64,000 nt of DNA from Streptomyces sp. AP-93 (GCF_022808175.1 NZ_JALGBX010000018.1:62001-126000); one strand, 5' to 3'. Shown: positions 33,889-43,340, numbered from the stretch's first letter. The notes: generated by a model from the sequence alone, not told the origin. Translations and numbers: made by a program.

Positions 33889-34352
33889 GGCCTCAGGTCC
33901 CCGTCGGGATGGGCCGCGCGCCAGGCCTTGATGGACAGGTCCCAGTCGTCGCCCGTCAGGGCGGTGAGGGACGCGGGGAAGAGGCCGTCCTCCTCTTTCG
34001 CGATGTGGTGGTGGAGCTCCTCCACCGCCCGGCGCAGCGCCGCCGTGTCCGCCGGGTCCGCCAGGTCGGCGCCGGCGAGGAACGCCGCCAGTTCGCGGTG
34101 CTCCCCGACCAGCGCCGCGATGTACGGGGCGTACTCCGGGTCCTGCTCCATGACGGTGAACAGGCCGTCCTCCTCGCCCTTCCAGTGGGCGAGCAGGACG
34201 GCCGTCATCTCCGCGACCAGGACACGCGCCCTCGGGAGGTCCCCCGCGTCCAGGGCGCGCAGGGCGTCGCCCGCGGCGTTCGTCACCGCCTCGTGCTCGG
34301 CGATGAACTCCTTGATCAGGGGGATCTCGCGGCAGCCGCAGTAGTGGCACAT
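33879..34352 (-). CDS. Hemerythrin-domain protein with N-terminal Cys motif
   Basis: A 157-residue four-helix protein. Likely diiron ligands are in AEHEA, HWKGEEDGLF, VGEHRELAAF and HHHIAKEEDGLFP, the usual H...HxxxE...H...HxxxxD/E pattern with paired E-E-D-G-L-F segments. The N-terminus MCHYCGC carries three cysteines and a His, a small extra motif seen in a subset of actinobacterial hemerythrins. It may bind O2 or NO, or sense redox state. The gene lies 30 bp after cobN on the same strand and may be read through from it. Confidence 0.88.
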   Translation of the reverse strand: MCHYCGCREIPLIKEFIAEHEAVTNAAGDALRALDAGDLPRARVLVAEMTAVLLAHWKGEEDGLFTVMEQDPEYAPYIAALVGEHRELAAFLAGADLADPADTAALRRAVEELHHHIAKEEDGLFPASLTALTGDDWDLSIKAWRAAHPDGDLRPAG

Positions 34353-34382
34353 GCGGCTCAGTCTGATCCAGCCGGTGCCCGG

Positions 34383-37300
34383 TTAGTCGCTTTCGCCCTC
34401 GAGGTTGCCCTCCGTGTCCAGGTACACCTGGCGCAGCGCCTCCAGGACCTGCGGGTCCGGCTTCTCCCACATCCCGCGGGACTCGGCCTCCAGCAGCCGC
34501 TCCGCGATCCCGTGCAGGGCCCAGGGGTTGGCCTCCTCCAGGAAGGCGCGGTTCTCCGGGTCCAGGACGTACGTCTCGGTCAGCTTGTCGTACATCCAAT
34601 CGGCCACCACCCCGGTCGTGGCGTCGTAGCCGAAGAGGTAGTCGACCGTGGCCGCGAGCTCGAAGGCTCCCTTGTAACCGTGGCGGCGCATCGCCTCGAT
34701 CCACTTCGGGTTCACGACGCGGGCACGGAAGACCCGGGAGGTCTCCTCGACCAGCGTGCGCGTCTTGACCGTCTCGGGCCGGGTCGAGTCCCCGATGTAC
34801 GCCTCGGGGGCCGTCCCGCGCAGGGCGCGGACGGTGGCCACCATGCCGCCGTGGTACTGGAAGTAGTCGTCGGAGTCGGCGATGTCGTGCTCACGGGTGT
34901 CGGTGTTCTTCGCCGCGACCGTGATCCGCTTGTAGGCGGTCTCCATCTCCTCGCGCGCCGCGCGCCCTTCCAGGCCCCGGCCGTACGCGTACCCGCCCCA
35001 CACCGTGTAGACCTCCGCCAGGTCGGCGTCGGTGCGCCAGTCGCGGGAGTCGATCAGCTGCAGGATGCCCGCGCCGTACGTACCGGGGCGCGAGCCGAAG
35101 ATGCGGGTGGTGGCCCGCCGCTCGTCCCCGTGCACGGCCAGGTCCGCCTGCGCGTGGGCCCGTACGAAGTTGTCCTCCGCGGGCTCCTCCAGCGAGGCCG
35201 CCAGCCGTACCGCGTCGTCCAGCAGGCCGATGACGTGCGGGAACGCGTCGCGGAAGAAGCCCGAGATGCGCAGGGTCACATCGATGCGCGGCCGGCCGAG
35301 CTCCGCGAGCGGGATCGGCTCCAGGCCGGTGACGCGGCGCGAGGCCTCGTCCCAGACTGGGCGGACACCGAGCAGCGCCATGGCCTCGGCCACGTCGTCG
35401 CCCGAGGTGCGCATCGCGCTCGTGCCCCACAGGGACAGGCCGACGGAGGCGGGCCATTCGCCGTTGTCCGTGCGGTAGCGGGTCAGCAGGGAGTCGGCCA
35501 GGGCCTGGCCGGTCTCCCACGCGAGGCGCGAGGGGACGGCCTTCGGATCCACCGAGTAGAAGTTGCGGCCGGTCGGCAGCACGTTGACCAGACCGCGCAG
35601 CGGGGAGCCGGAGGGGCCCGCCGGGACGAAGGCGCCGTCCAGGGCGCTCACCACGTGGGCGATCTCGTCGGTGGTGCCTGCCAGCCGCGGGACGACCTCG
35701 CGGGCCGCGAAGTCCAGTACGGCCGCCACGTCCGCCGAGTGCCCGGCGGCGACCGAAGCCACCGCCTCCGGAGCCCAGTTCGCGTCCTCCATCGCCTGGA
35801 CCAGCGCGCGGGCCGTCTCCTCCGCCTCGTCGGCGGTGGTGCGGGTGGCCGCGGACTCGTCGAGGCCGAGCGCCTCGCGCAGACCCGGCAGGGCCGTCGT
35901 ACCGCCCCAGATCTGGCGGGCGCGCAGGATGGCGAGGACCAGGTTGACGCGGGCGTCGCCGGTCGGGGCGCCGCCCAGGACGTGCAGGCCGTCGCGGATC
36001 TGGGCGTCCTTGATCTCGCACAGCCAGCCGTCGACGTGGAGGAGGAAGTCGTCGAAGCCGTCGTCGTCGGGGCGCTGCTCCAGACCCAGGTCGTGGTCCA
36101 GCTTCGCGGCCTGGATCAGGGTCCAGATCTGGGCGCGGATGGCCGGCAGCTTCGCCGGGTCCATCGCGGAGATCTGGGCGTACTCGTCGAGGTGCTGCTC
36201 CAGGCGCGCGATGTCGCCGTACGACTCCGCACGCGCCATCGGCGGCACCAGGTGGTCGACCAGCGTGGCGTGCACGCGGCGCTTGGCCTGGGTGCCCTCG
36301 CCCGGGTCGTTGACCAGGAACGGGTAGATGAGGGGCAGGTCGCCGAGCGCGGCGTCGGGGGCGCAGGCCGCCGACAGGCCGGCGTTCTTGCCCGGCAGCC
36401 ACTCCAGGTTGCCGTGCTTGCCCAGGTGGATCATCGCGTCGGCGCCGAAACCGCCGTCCTCGGCGCGGGCCTGGATCCAGCGGTACGCGGCCAGGTAGTG
36501 GTGCGAGGGCGGCAGGTCCGGGTCGTGGTAGATCGCGATCGGGTTCTCGCCGAAGCCGCGCGGCGGCTGGATGAGGATGAGGAGGTTGGCGCGGCGCAGT
36601 GCCGCCAGCACGATGTCGCCCTCGGGGTTGGCCGAGCGGTCCACGAACATGTTGCCCGGGGCCTCGCCCCAGTGCCGCTCGACGCTTTCGCGCAGCTCGG
36701 CCGGGAGCTCGGCGAACCAGCGCTTGTAGTCGGCCGCCGGGATGCGGACCGGGTTGCGGGCGAGCTGCTCCTCGGTGAGCCAGTCCTGGTCGTGGCCGCC
36801 GGCCTCGATCAGCGCGCGGATCAGCTCGTCGCCGTCACCGGAGACCAGGCCCGGGACGTCCTCGACGGGGCCGAAGTCGTACCCGCCCGCGATGAGCGTG
36901 CGCAGCAGCTCCACGGCGCTGGCCGGGGTGTCCAGGCCGACCGCGTTGCCGATGCGGGAGTGCTTGGTGGGGTACGCGGAGAGGACCAGGGCGATCTTCT
37001 TGTCGCGGCGCTCGATGTGGCGCAGGCGCGCGTGGCGCACGGCGATGCCGGCCACGCGGGCGGCCCGCTCGGCGTCGGCGACATAGGCGGGCAGGCCGTC
37101 CTCGTCCAGCTCCTTGAAGGAGAACGGGACGGTGATCAGGCGGCCGTCGAACTCCGGGACGGCGACCTGGGTGGCGGCGTCGAGGGGGGACAGGCCCTCG
37201 TCGTTCGCCTCCCAGGCGGACCGGGAGCCGGTCAGGCACAGGGCCTGCAGGATCGGCACGCCGAGGGCGGCGAGGGCGCCGGCGTCCCAGGACTCGTCGT

Positions 37301-38000
37301 CACCGCCGGCGGAGGCGGTGGCGGGCTTGGTGCCGCCGGCCGCGAGGACCGTGGTGACGATCGCGTCGGCGGACGCGAGCTGCTCGATCAGCTCCGGCTC
37401 CGGGGAGCGGAGGGAGGAGACGTAGAGGGGGAGCGCCTGGGCGCCGTGGGCCTCGATCGCCTCGGAGAGGGTGTGCACGAAGGCGGTGTTGCCGCTCATC
37501 TGGTGCGCGCGGTAGTAGAGCACCGCGATCCGGGGGCCCTCCGTGCGCTGCGGGGTGCGCTCCAGCGGGCCCCACGTGGGGGAGGCCGCCGGGGGCTCGA
37601 AACCGTGGCCGGTCAGCAGCACGGTGTCGGAGAGGAAGCGGGCGAGCTGGTCCAGGTTGGCCGGGCCGCCGTGGGCGAGGTAGCCGTGCGCCTCGGCGGC
37701 GATGCCGATCGGGACGGTGGAGGCTTCCATCAGCTGGGCGTCGGGGGCCTGTTCGCCGGTCAGGACGACCACCGGGCGGGTCTGGCCGGGGGCCAGGAGC
37801 AGGTCGAGGCCGTCCTGCCAGGCACGCAGGCCGCCGAGGAGGCGTACGACGACCAGGGTCACGCCGTCGAGGAGACCGGGGAGGTCGTCGAGGGGAAGGC
37901 GGGAGGGGTTGGCGAACCGGTACGGGACGGGAGCGTCCCCGGCGTTCGCTGCGCGGGCGCTGAGCAGATCGGTGTCGGACGTCGACAGCAGCAGGATCAT
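34383..38000 (-). CDS. cobN: Cobaltochelatase subunit CobN
   Basis: A 1205-residue large subunit of the ATP-dependent aerobic cobaltochelatase, which inserts cobalt into hydrogenobyrinic acid a,c-diamide together with CobS and CobT. It matches the CobN/magnesium chelatase H length and contains conserved blocks such as PIGIAAEAHGYLAHGGPANLDQLARFLSD, IHLGKHGNLEWLPGKNAGLSAACAPDAALGDLPLIYPFLVNDPGEGTQAKRR and YKGAFELAATVDYLFGYDATTGVV. CobS and CobT are not in this window. The gene is preceded on its strand by a cobalamin riboswitch, so it should be switched off when adenosylcobalamin is plentiful. Confidence 0.96.
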   Translation of the reverse strand: MILLLSTSDTDLLSARAANAGDAPVPYRFANPSRLPLDDLPGLLDGVTLVVVRLLGGLRAWQDGLDLLLAPGQTRPVVVLTGEQAPDAQLMEASTVPIGIAAEAHGYLAHGGPANLDQLARFLSDTVLLTGHGFEPPAASPTWGPLERTPQRTEGPRIAVLYYRAHQMSGNTAFVHTLSEAIEAHGAQALPLYVSSLRSPEPELIEQLASADAIVTTVLAAGGTKPATASAGGDDESWDAGALAALGVPILQALCLTGSRSAWEANDEGLSPLDAATQVAVPEFDGRLITVPFSFKELDEDGLPAYVADAERAARVAGIAVRHARLRHIERRDKKIALVLSAYPTKHSRIGNAVGLDTPASAVELLRTLIAGGYDFGPVEDVPGLVSGDGDELIRALIEAGGHDQDWLTEEQLARNPVRIPAADYKRWFAELPAELRESVERHWGEAPGNMFVDRSANPEGDIVLAALRRANLLILIQPPRGFGENPIAIYHDPDLPPSHHYLAAYRWIQARAEDGGFGADAMIHLGKHGNLEWLPGKNAGLSAACAPDAALGDLPLIYPFLVNDPGEGTQAKRRVHATLVDHLVPPMARAESYGDIARLEQHLDEYAQISAMDPAKLPAIRAQIWTLIQAAKLDHDLGLEQRPDDDGFDDFLLHVDGWLCEIKDAQIRDGLHVLGGAPTGDARVNLVLAILRARQIWGGTTALPGLREALGLDESAATRTTADEAEETARALVQAMEDANWAPEAVASVAAGHSADVAAVLDFAAREVVPRLAGTTDEIAHVVSALDGAFVPAGPSGSPLRGLVNVLPTGRNFYSVDPKAVPSRLAWETGQALADSLLTRYRTDNGEWPASVGLSLWGTSAMRTSGDDVAEAMALLGVRPVWDEASRRVTGLEPIPLAELGRPRIDVTLRISGFFRDAFPHVIGLLDDAVRLAASLEEPAEDNFVRAHAQADLAVHGDERRATTRIFGSRPGTYGAGILQLIDSRDWRTDADLAEVYTVWGGYAYGRGLEGRAAREEMETAYKRITVAAKNTDTREHDIADSDDYFQYHGGMVATVRALRGTAPEAYIGDSTRPETVKTRTLVEETSRVFRARVVNPKWIEAMRRHGYKGAFELAATVDYLFGYDATTGVVADWMYDKLTETYVLDPENRAFLEEANPWALHGIAERLLEAESRGMWEKPDPQVLEALRQVYLDTEGNLEGESD

Positions 38001-38034
38001 GCGGCGGCAGGCCTTCCTCGGGGTTTCCGCGCCC

Positions 38035-38190
38035 CGGGCAGTGAGGACGGCGGGAGTTCCTGACTCATCCGGTGCGGCCGGGGCCGCGCGGATTCACAGT
38101 GGCGGGACCGCGCCGGATTCGCACCGGGCTTCCTCCCATGTCGCCGTCCTCGGCGATGGCGGGCCTGTTGGCCGCCTTGGACTCATCTTA
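38035..38190 (-). ncRNA. Cobalamin (B12) riboswitch upstream of cobN
   Basis: Read on the minus strand, the region contains GGGAGGAAGCCCGGTGCGAATCC and CGCGGTCCCGCCACTGTGA, the hallmark B12-box core (GCCACTGTGA at 38103-38094) with its upstream GAAG..CGGTGcGAAuCCGGC segment. The 3' part, with a GC-rich expression-platform helix, runs towards cobN 35 nt away. Binding of adenosylcobalamin would repress cobN. The outer boundaries are estimated. Confidence 0.92.
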
Positions 38191-38269
38191 GGGGGCTGGT
38201 GAGTGGGGGTCTTGGGGCGGGTCCGGGGGCGGGTCCGGGGGCGTGGGCGTGGGCGTGGTCGGGTGCGGC

Positions 38270-38345
38270 GCCGCTGCCGGGGCTCTGCCCCGGGCCCCGC
38301 GCCTCAAACGCCGGCGGGGCTGGATTCGGCGGGGCCGGGAGAGAC
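38270..38345. repeat. REP-like dispersed palindrome, copy 4
   Basis: GGGGCTCTGCCCCGGGCCCCGCGCCTCAAACG-type sequence (CCTCAAACGCCGGCGGGGCTGG core) identical over about 22 bp to copy 1 at 17057-17078. It sits in the leader of cobG. Confidence 0.8.
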
Positions 38346-38412
38346 CGGGGGGCCGGACGGTGGCCGGTTCGGGGTGGTGATCGACACAGGGGGTGGGCGC
38401 AGAATCGTGGGT

Positions 38413-39834
38413 ATGCTCGCCGCCATGCCCACGCCCCCCTCCGCCACAGCGCGGGACGAACCCGTCATACGGGATCGCGGCGACGCCTGCCCCGGCGCGC
38501 TGCGCCTGCATGCCGCCGACGACGGGTACCTGGCGCGGGTCCGGATCCCGGGGGGTCTGCTGACCGCCCGGCAGGCCTCGGTACTGGCGCTCGCCGCCGA
38601 CCGGTTCGGGGACGGCCACCTGGAACTCACCTCGCGCGGGAACGTGCAACTGCGCGGGCTCGCCGAAGGCTGCGGCGGGGGGCTGGCGGAGCTGCTGGAC
38701 GGGGCCGGACTGCTGCCCGCGCCGGGCCACGAGCGCGTACGGAACATCGTGGCGACCCCGCTGTCGGGGATCCTGAGCCCCGAGCGGCCCCATGTGACCC
38801 CCTGGGTCGGGGAATTGGACCGGCTGCTGTGCGCGAGCACCCGAGCGGCGGCCCTGTCCGGACGGTTCCTGTTCGCCATCGACGACGGGCGCGGTGACGT
38901 CGCCGCGCTCGACCCCGATGTCACCGTGCTCGGCGGACCGCGGGGCCGGGCACTGGTCCGGCTCGGCGCGGCCCCGGACGCCGTGGAGGTGGATGCTCCC
39001 GACGCGCCCCGGGCCGCGCTGCTCGCTGCCGAGTACTTCCTCGACTCCGCGGACGCCGCCGGCACCCGCGCCTGGCGGGTGTCCGAACTCCCCGCCGTAC
39101 ACGCCCTGGAGGCCGCGGAGCTCGCGGCACGGCTCGGGGCGGCCGGCATCGCGGCGGACCTCGTTCCCGAGGTGGCCTGGCCGTACGCCCCGCCGCCCAA
39201 GCCGTGGGGCGCCGGCACCGGTGACCGCACGCCGCTGTGCGTACTGCCCCCGCTCGGCCGGCTCACCGCGGACCAGTGGCGGCTCCTGGTGCGCGTCGCG
39301 GGCGGCGGCGAGGGAGCCGAGGACGCCGACGGAGGCACCGGCGCCGACGGCGGCACCGGCACCGGCACCGGCGCCGATGGCGGCGACGGCGAGCTGCGGA
39401 TCACCCCCTGGCGGAGCATCGTCCTGCCCCGCGCGAGCACCCGGCGGCCCGTCGACGGCTACGCCCAGCTCGTGGCCGCCGGCCTGTCCGTCGCACCCGA
39501 CGGCCCCTGGGAGTCCGTCACCGCATGTACCGGGCGGCCGGGCTGCGCCAAGGCGCTGTCCGACGTACGCGCCGACGCGCGGGCCGTCGTGGACGCGGAC
39601 GGTGCGGGCGTCGCGGACGGTGAGGCGCCGGCCGGGCCCGGCGGCGCGCCCGTGCACTGGTCCGGGTGCGAGCGCCGGTGCGGGCATCCGCGCGGCGCCG
39701 CCTGGGTCGACCTCGTCGCCACCCCCGGCGGGTACCGCCTCGACGGTCGCCCGGTGCCGTCCCACGAACTTGCCCAGGCCGTCGCCGACGCGCGCAGCCA
39801 ACCCCGAGTGTCCGAAGACGCAGTGAAGAAATGA
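38413..39834 (+). CDS. cobG: Precorrin-3B synthase CobG
   Basis: A 473-residue enzyme of the nitrite/sulfite reductase fold that hydroxylates precorrin-3A using O2, the step that marks the aerobic cobalamin route. The N-terminal ferredoxin-like half has GGLLTARQASVLALAADRFGDGHLELTSRGNVQLRGL. The 4Fe-4S ligands lie in TACTGRPGCAKALSDV and HWSGCERRCGHP. Residues about 301-325 are an extra Gly/Asp/Thr-rich segment (GADGGTGTGTGADGGDG) between the repeated halves. The start is ATG 38413; ATG 38425 is also possible. The stop overlaps the cobH start by 4 bp. Confidence 0.9.
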   Translation: MLAAMPTPPSATARDEPVIRDRGDACPGALRLHAADDGYLARVRIPGGLLTARQASVLALAADRFGDGHLELTSRGNVQLRGLAEGCGGGLAELLDGAGLLPAPGHERVRNIVATPLSGILSPERPHVTPWVGELDRLLCASTRAAALSGRFLFAIDDGRGDVAALDPDVTVLGGPRGRALVRLGAAPDAVEVDAPDAPRAALLAAEYFLDSADAAGTRAWRVSELPAVHALEAAELAARLGAAGIAADLVPEVAWPYAPPPKPWGAGTGDRTPLCVLPPLGRLTADQWRLLVRVAGGGEGAEDADGGTGADGGTGTGTGADGGDGELRITPWRSIVLPRASTRRPVDGYAQLVAAGLSVAPDGPWESVTACTGRPGCAKALSDVRADARAVVDADGAGVADGEAPAGPGGAPVHWSGCERRCGHPRGAAWVDLVATPGGYRLDGRPVPSHELAQAVADARSQPRVSEDAVKK

Positions 39835-40478
39835 GCGAGTACACCGTGTTCGAGTACGAGAAGGACGGCGCCGAGATCTACCGCCAGTCCTTTGCCACGA
39901 TCCGCGCCGAGGCGGACCTTTCCGGGCTGCCCGCCTCGGTCGCCCAGGTCGCGGTGCGCATGATTCACGCCTGCGGGATGACCGACCTGACCCGGGACCT
40001 GGGCTACTCGCCCGAGGTCGTCCTGCGGGCGCGCGCCGCCCTGGAGGCCGGCGCGCCGATCCTGTGCGACGTGCAGATGGTCGCCAGCGGGGTCACCCGC
40101 AAGCGGCTGCCCGCCGACAACCAGGTGATCTGCACCCTCTCCGACCCGGCCGTGCCGGAGCTCGCCGCGAAGATGGGCACGACGCGCAGCGCCGCCGCCC
40201 TCGAAGTCTGGCGGGACCGGGGCCTGTTGGAGGGATCGGTGATCGCCGTCGGGAACGCGCCGACCGCGCTCTTCCGGCTGCTGGAGATGATCGAGGAGGG
40301 CGCCCCGCGCCCCGCCGCGGTCATCGGGGTCCCCGTCGGGTTCATCGGCGCCGCCGAGTCCAAGGACGCCCTCGCCGAACACCCCTCCGCCCTCGACCAC
40401 TTGATCGTCCGGGGCCGGCGCGGAGGCAGCGCCATGGCCGCCGCCGCCGTCAACGCCATCGCGAGCGTGGCCGAATGA
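39831..40478 (+). CDS. cobH: Precorrin-8X methylmutase CobH
   Basis: A 215-residue enzyme that moves the methyl group from C11 to C12, turning precorrin-8X into hydrogenobyrinic acid. The conserved block AVRMIHACGMTDLTRDLGYSPEVV holds the catalytic His. ILCDVQMVASGVTRKRLPADNQVICTL and GSVIAVGNAPTALFRLLEMI follow, and GVPVGFIGAAESKDALAEHP is the family end signature. ATGA overlaps join it to cobG before and cobIJ after, so the three are translationally coupled. Confidence 0.95.
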   Translation: MSEYTVFEYEKDGAEIYRQSFATIRAEADLSGLPASVAQVAVRMIHACGMTDLTRDLGYSPEVVLRARAALEAGAPILCDVQMVASGVTRKRLPADNQVICTLSDPAVPELAAKMGTTRSAAALEVWRDRGLLEGSVIAVGNAPTALFRLLEMIEEGAPRPAAVIGVPVGFIGAAESKDALAEHPSALDHLIVRGRRGGSAMAAAAVNAIASVAE

Positions 40479-41962
40479 GCACCGGACGGCTTTACGGAGT
40501 GGGGCTCGGGCCCGGCGACCCCTCGCTGATGACGCTGCGCGCCGTCGAGGTGATCGCGGAGGCCGACGTGGTCGCGTACCACTCCGCCCGCCACGGCCGC
40601 TCGATCGCCCGCTCCATCGCCGCGAAGCACCTGCGCACCGACCACATCGAGGAGCCGCTGGTCTACCCGGTCACCACCGAGACCACCGACCACCCCGGCG
40701 GCTACCAGGGTGCGATGGAGGAGTTCTACGAGGCCTCCGCCGCCCGGCTCGCCGTCCACCTGGACGCCGGCCGCACCGTCGCCGTGCTCGCGGAGGGCGA
40801 CCCGCTCTTCTACAGCTCGTACATGCACATGCACAAGCGGCTCTCCGGCCGGTACGAGACCGAGGTGATCCCCGGGGTGACCTCGGTGAGCGCCGCCGCC
40901 GCACGGCTCGGCACCCCGCTCGTCGAGGGCGAGGAGGTGCTGACGATCCTGCCCGGCACCCTCTCCGAGGAGGAGCTCACGGCCCGCCTCGCCGCCACCG
41001 ACTCGGCGGTCGTGATGAAGCTCGGCCGCACCTTCCCCGCCATCCGGCGGGCCATGGAGAACAGCGGCCGGCTCGCCGAGGCGCGCTACGTGGAGCGCGC
41101 CACGATGGCGGGGGAGCGGACCGGCGTCCTGGCCGACACCGACCCCGAATCCGTCCCCTACTTCGCCGTCGCCGTGGTGCCCAGCCGGATCGGGAACCCG
41201 GGCAGCGTGCCGTCCGGCCCCGGCGAGGTCGCCGTCGTCGGCACCGGACCGGCCGGGCCGCTGTGGCTCACCGCCGAGACCCGGCGGGTGCTGGCCGACG
41301 CCGAAGTGCTGGTCGGCTACACGACGTACCTGGACCGGGTGCCGGTCAAGCCGGGCCAGATCCGGCACGGCTCCGACAACAAGGTCGAGTCGGAGCGAGC
41401 CGAGTTCGCGCTCGACCTCGCCCGGCGCGGCAAGCGGGTGGCCGTGGTCTCCGGCGGTGACCCCGGGGTCTTCGCCATGGCCACCGCCGTCCTGGAGGTC
41501 GCGGGGCAGCCCGAGTACAAGGACGTGCCCGTACGGGTGCTGCCCGGGGTGACGGCCGCCAACGCGGCGGCCGCCGCGGCCGGAGCCCCGCTCGGCCACG
41601 ACTACGCCACCATCTCCCTCTCGGACCGGCTCAAGCCCTGGGAGGTCATCGCGGAGCGACTGCGCGCGGCCGCCGCGGCGGATCTCGTACTGGCCCTGTA
41701 CAACCCGGGCTCGCGCAGCCGGAACTGGCAGGTGGCCCAGGCCCGCGAACTGCTCCTGGAGCTGCGCGCACCGCAGACCCCGGTGGTCGTGGCGCGCGAC
41801 GTGGGCGGGCCGGAGCAGTCGGTCCGGATCGTCACGCTGGCCGAACTGGAGCCGTCCGAGGTGGACATGCGGACGATCCTGCTGATCGGCTCCTCGCAGA
41901 CCCAGGTGACCGTGCGGCCCGACGGGTCGAGGGTGACGTGGACTCCGCGCCGGTACGGTTGA
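40475..41962 (+). CDS. cobIJ: Fused CobI-CobJ precorrin methyltransferases
   Basis: A 495-residue fusion of two SAM-dependent tetrapyrrole methylases. Residues 1-240 are precorrin-2 C20-methyltransferase (LYGVGLGPGDPSLMTLRAVEVIAEADVVAYHSA; VLAEGDPLFYSSYMHMHKRL; VIPGVTSVSAAAARLG). Residues 250-495 are precorrin-3B C17-methyltransferase (VAVVGTGPAGPLWLTAETRRVLADAEVLVGYTTYLD; VVSGGDPGVFAMATAVLEV; VLPGVTAANAAAAAAGAPLGHDYATISLSD; LALYNPGSRSR). The CobIJ fusion is usual in actinobacteria. It is the last gene of the plus-strand cob operon and is followed by a strong bidirectional terminator. Confidence 0.95.
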   Translation: MSTGRLYGVGLGPGDPSLMTLRAVEVIAEADVVAYHSARHGRSIARSIAAKHLRTDHIEEPLVYPVTTETTDHPGGYQGAMEEFYEASAARLAVHLDAGRTVAVLAEGDPLFYSSYMHMHKRLSGRYETEVIPGVTSVSAAAARLGTPLVEGEEVLTILPGTLSEEELTARLAATDSAVVMKLGRTFPAIRRAMENSGRLAEARYVERATMAGERTGVLADTDPESVPYFAVAVVPSRIGNPGSVPSGPGEVAVVGTGPAGPLWLTAETRRVLADAEVLVGYTTYLDRVPVKPGQIRHGSDNKVESERAEFALDLARRGKRVAVVSGGDPGVFAMATAVLEVAGQPEYKDVPVRVLPGVTAANAAAAAAGAPLGHDYATISLSDRLKPWEVIAERLRAAAAADLVLALYNPGSRSRNWQVAQARELLLELRAPQTPVVVARDVGGPEQSVRIVTLAELEPSEVDMRTILLIGSSQTQVTVRPDGSRVTWTPRRYG

Positions 41963-41985
41963 CGCCTGCCGGGCGGCGAACAGGT

Positions 41986-42021
41986 GTGAGCCCCGGGGCG
42001 GTTGGCCGCCCCGGGGCTCAC
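41986..42021. terminator. Perfect bidirectional terminator after cobIJ
   Basis: Perfect 16-bp arms GTGAGCCCCGGGGCGG (41986-42001) and its complement (42006-42021) around a TTGG loop, between convergent cobIJ and the small secreted-protein gene. Confidence 0.9.
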
Positions 42022-42043
42022 CGGGTTCAGGGGGCTCCGCGCG

Positions 42044-42400
42044 CTAGCCGGTCTTGACTTCGAAGCGTACGGAGCGGACGAGGAGGTCGTCGCGCGCCGG
42101 GTTTCCGTGCGCCCGCAGCCTCCACTCGGGGCCCTCGCAGTTGGCACCCGCGTAGACGACCACGGCGGAGTCAGTGTCGTTGTGCGGGCCGTAGCCGGGC
42201 TGCTCGTCGTCGTCGGCGACGGCGTAGAGGTTGACGCACTTGCCGCTGTGCGGGTCGTGCAGGGTGACGTGCTGCTCCTGCCCGTATCCGTCGACGTACT
42301 TGTAGTGGAAATAGCCTTCGGCGGCGAGGGCCGAGCCGGGCAGCGACAGGACCAGGGCGAAGGCCGCCAGGCCAGCGGCAGCGGTGGTGCGGAGCTTCAT
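42044..42400 (-). CDS. Small secreted protein of unknown function
   Basis: A 118-residue protein with a clear Sec signal peptide (MKLRTTAAAGLAAFALVLSLPGSALAAEG, cleavage after ALA near residue 27). The mature part is about 90 residues and beta-rich, with two cysteines (SGKCVNLY and GANCEGPEWRL) that could form a disulfide. It contains FHYKYVDGYGQEQHVTLHDP and ends in VRSVRFEVKTG. It resembles small secreted beta-sandwich proteins of Streptomyces, but no family is recognised. A GGGA ribosome binding site precedes ATG 42400. Confidence 0.8.
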   Translation of the reverse strand: MKLRTTAAAGLAAFALVLSLPGSALAAEGYFHYKYVDGYGQEQHVTLHDPHSGKCVNLYAVADDDEQPGYGPHNDTDSAVVVYAGANCEGPEWRLRAHGNPARDDLLVRSVRFEVKTG

Positions 42401-42578
42401 GAGGGAGTGGATCCCTTTCCGTGGGGGCGGGTCGGGCAGTGCGGGCACGACCCTAGAAGGGCTCCGAACGGCGAATCGATCCTCCGCGATCCCTCGGCGT
42501 GGCGAGCTCGGCGCTGCCGGACCCGGAATCCGGGCGGCAGCCCGCAGCCCGCAGCCCGCAGCTCTCACCTCTCGGCTC

Positions 42579-43340
42579 TCAGCCGGACAGCCAGGTCCGG
42601 ACTTCGTCCACCGAGCCGGTCTGCGGGACGCCCCGCGGTACCGGCGGGCGGCGGACCAGGAGGACCGGGATGCCGGCCTCGCGGGCGGCGTCAAGTTTGG
42701 GGGCGGTGGCGGAGCCGCCGCTGTCCTTGCTCACCAGGAGGTCGATGCGGTGCCCGGCGAGGAGTTCTCGCTCGTCGGCCAGTGTGAACGGGCCGCGGGC
42801 CAGCAGGACTTCGAGGCGAGGCGGGGTCGGGGCGTCCGGGGGGTCCACCGAACGCACCAGGAACCAGGGCTCGGTGAGGTGCGCGAAGCTGTGCAGGCCC
42901 ATCCGGCCGGTGGTCAGGAAGGCGCGGGTGCCGAGCGCGGGGAGCAGCGCGGCCGCCTCGGTGAGGGAGTCCGCGAAGTGCCAGTCGTCGCCGGGGCCCG
43001 GGGTCCAGCCGGGGCGGCGCAGCGCGAGGAGCGGTACGCCCGAAAGGGCCGCGGCCCCGGCCGCGTTGAAGCTCATCCGCTCCGCGAAGGGGTGCGTGGC
43101 GTCGACCAGGTGCGTGACCCCGTGGGCCGAGATCCAGGCCGCCAGGCCGTCGGGACCGCCGAAGCCGCCGATCCGGGTCTCGCCCGGCGGAAGTACCGGC
43201 GACGCGACCCGGCCGGCCAGCGAGGTGGTCACCCGGGGAGAGTCCGGGGCGGCGGCCAGGGCCTCCGCGAGGCGGCGCGCCTCCGTGGTGCCGCCGAGGA
43301 TCAGGACGTGCGGACCCGGGCCGGCCGGATCAGCAGACAT
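42579..43340 (-). CDS. cobK: Precorrin-6A reductase CobK
   Basis: A 253-residue NADPH-dependent enzyme that reduces precorrin-6A to precorrin-6B. N-terminal HVLILGGTTEARRLAEALAAAPD binds the cofactor. VDATHPFAERMSFNAAGAA and FLTTGRMGLHSFAHL are family motifs, and LLVSKDSGGSATAPKLDAAREAGIPVLLVRRPP is the C-terminal signature. Its start overlaps the cobM end by 11 bp. It is the last gene of the minus-strand cobL-cobM-cobK operon, followed by a hairpin near 42514-42542. Confidence 0.94.
   Translation of the reverse strand: MSADPAGPGPHVLILGGTTEARRLAEALAAAPDSPRVTTSLAGRVASPVLPPGETRIGGFGGPDGLAAWISAHGVTHLVDATHPFAERMSFNAAGAAALSGVPLLALRRPGWTPGPGDDWHFADSLTEAAALLPALGTRAFLTTGRMGLHSFAHLTEPWFLVRSVDPPDAPTPPRLEVLLARGPFTLADERELLAGHRIDLLVSKDSGGSATAPKLDAAREAGIPVLLVRRPPVPRGVPQTGSVDEVRTWLSG

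Larger units (their letters stand above)
38001..38412. other. Divergent cobN-cobG intergenic region
   Basis: 412 bp that hold the cobN riboswitch at the left. After that come G-rich GGGGCGGGTCC and GGGCGTGGGCGTGG repeats at about 38210-38260 and a REP-like palindrome at about 38270-38345. About 70 bp before cobG show no recognisable element. No second B12 box is seen on the plus strand. Confidence 0.7.

Noticed and set aside
33909..38063. A 1384-codon frame opposite cobN and the hemerythrin gene.
   Set aside because: Shadow of a strongly conserved gene; no domain is recognisable in the translation.
42514..42542. Hairpin downstream of cobK (GCTGCC/GGCAGC with inner CCCGG/CCGGG).
   Set aside because: A plausible terminator, but imperfect and short, so it is mentioned only in the cobK entry.
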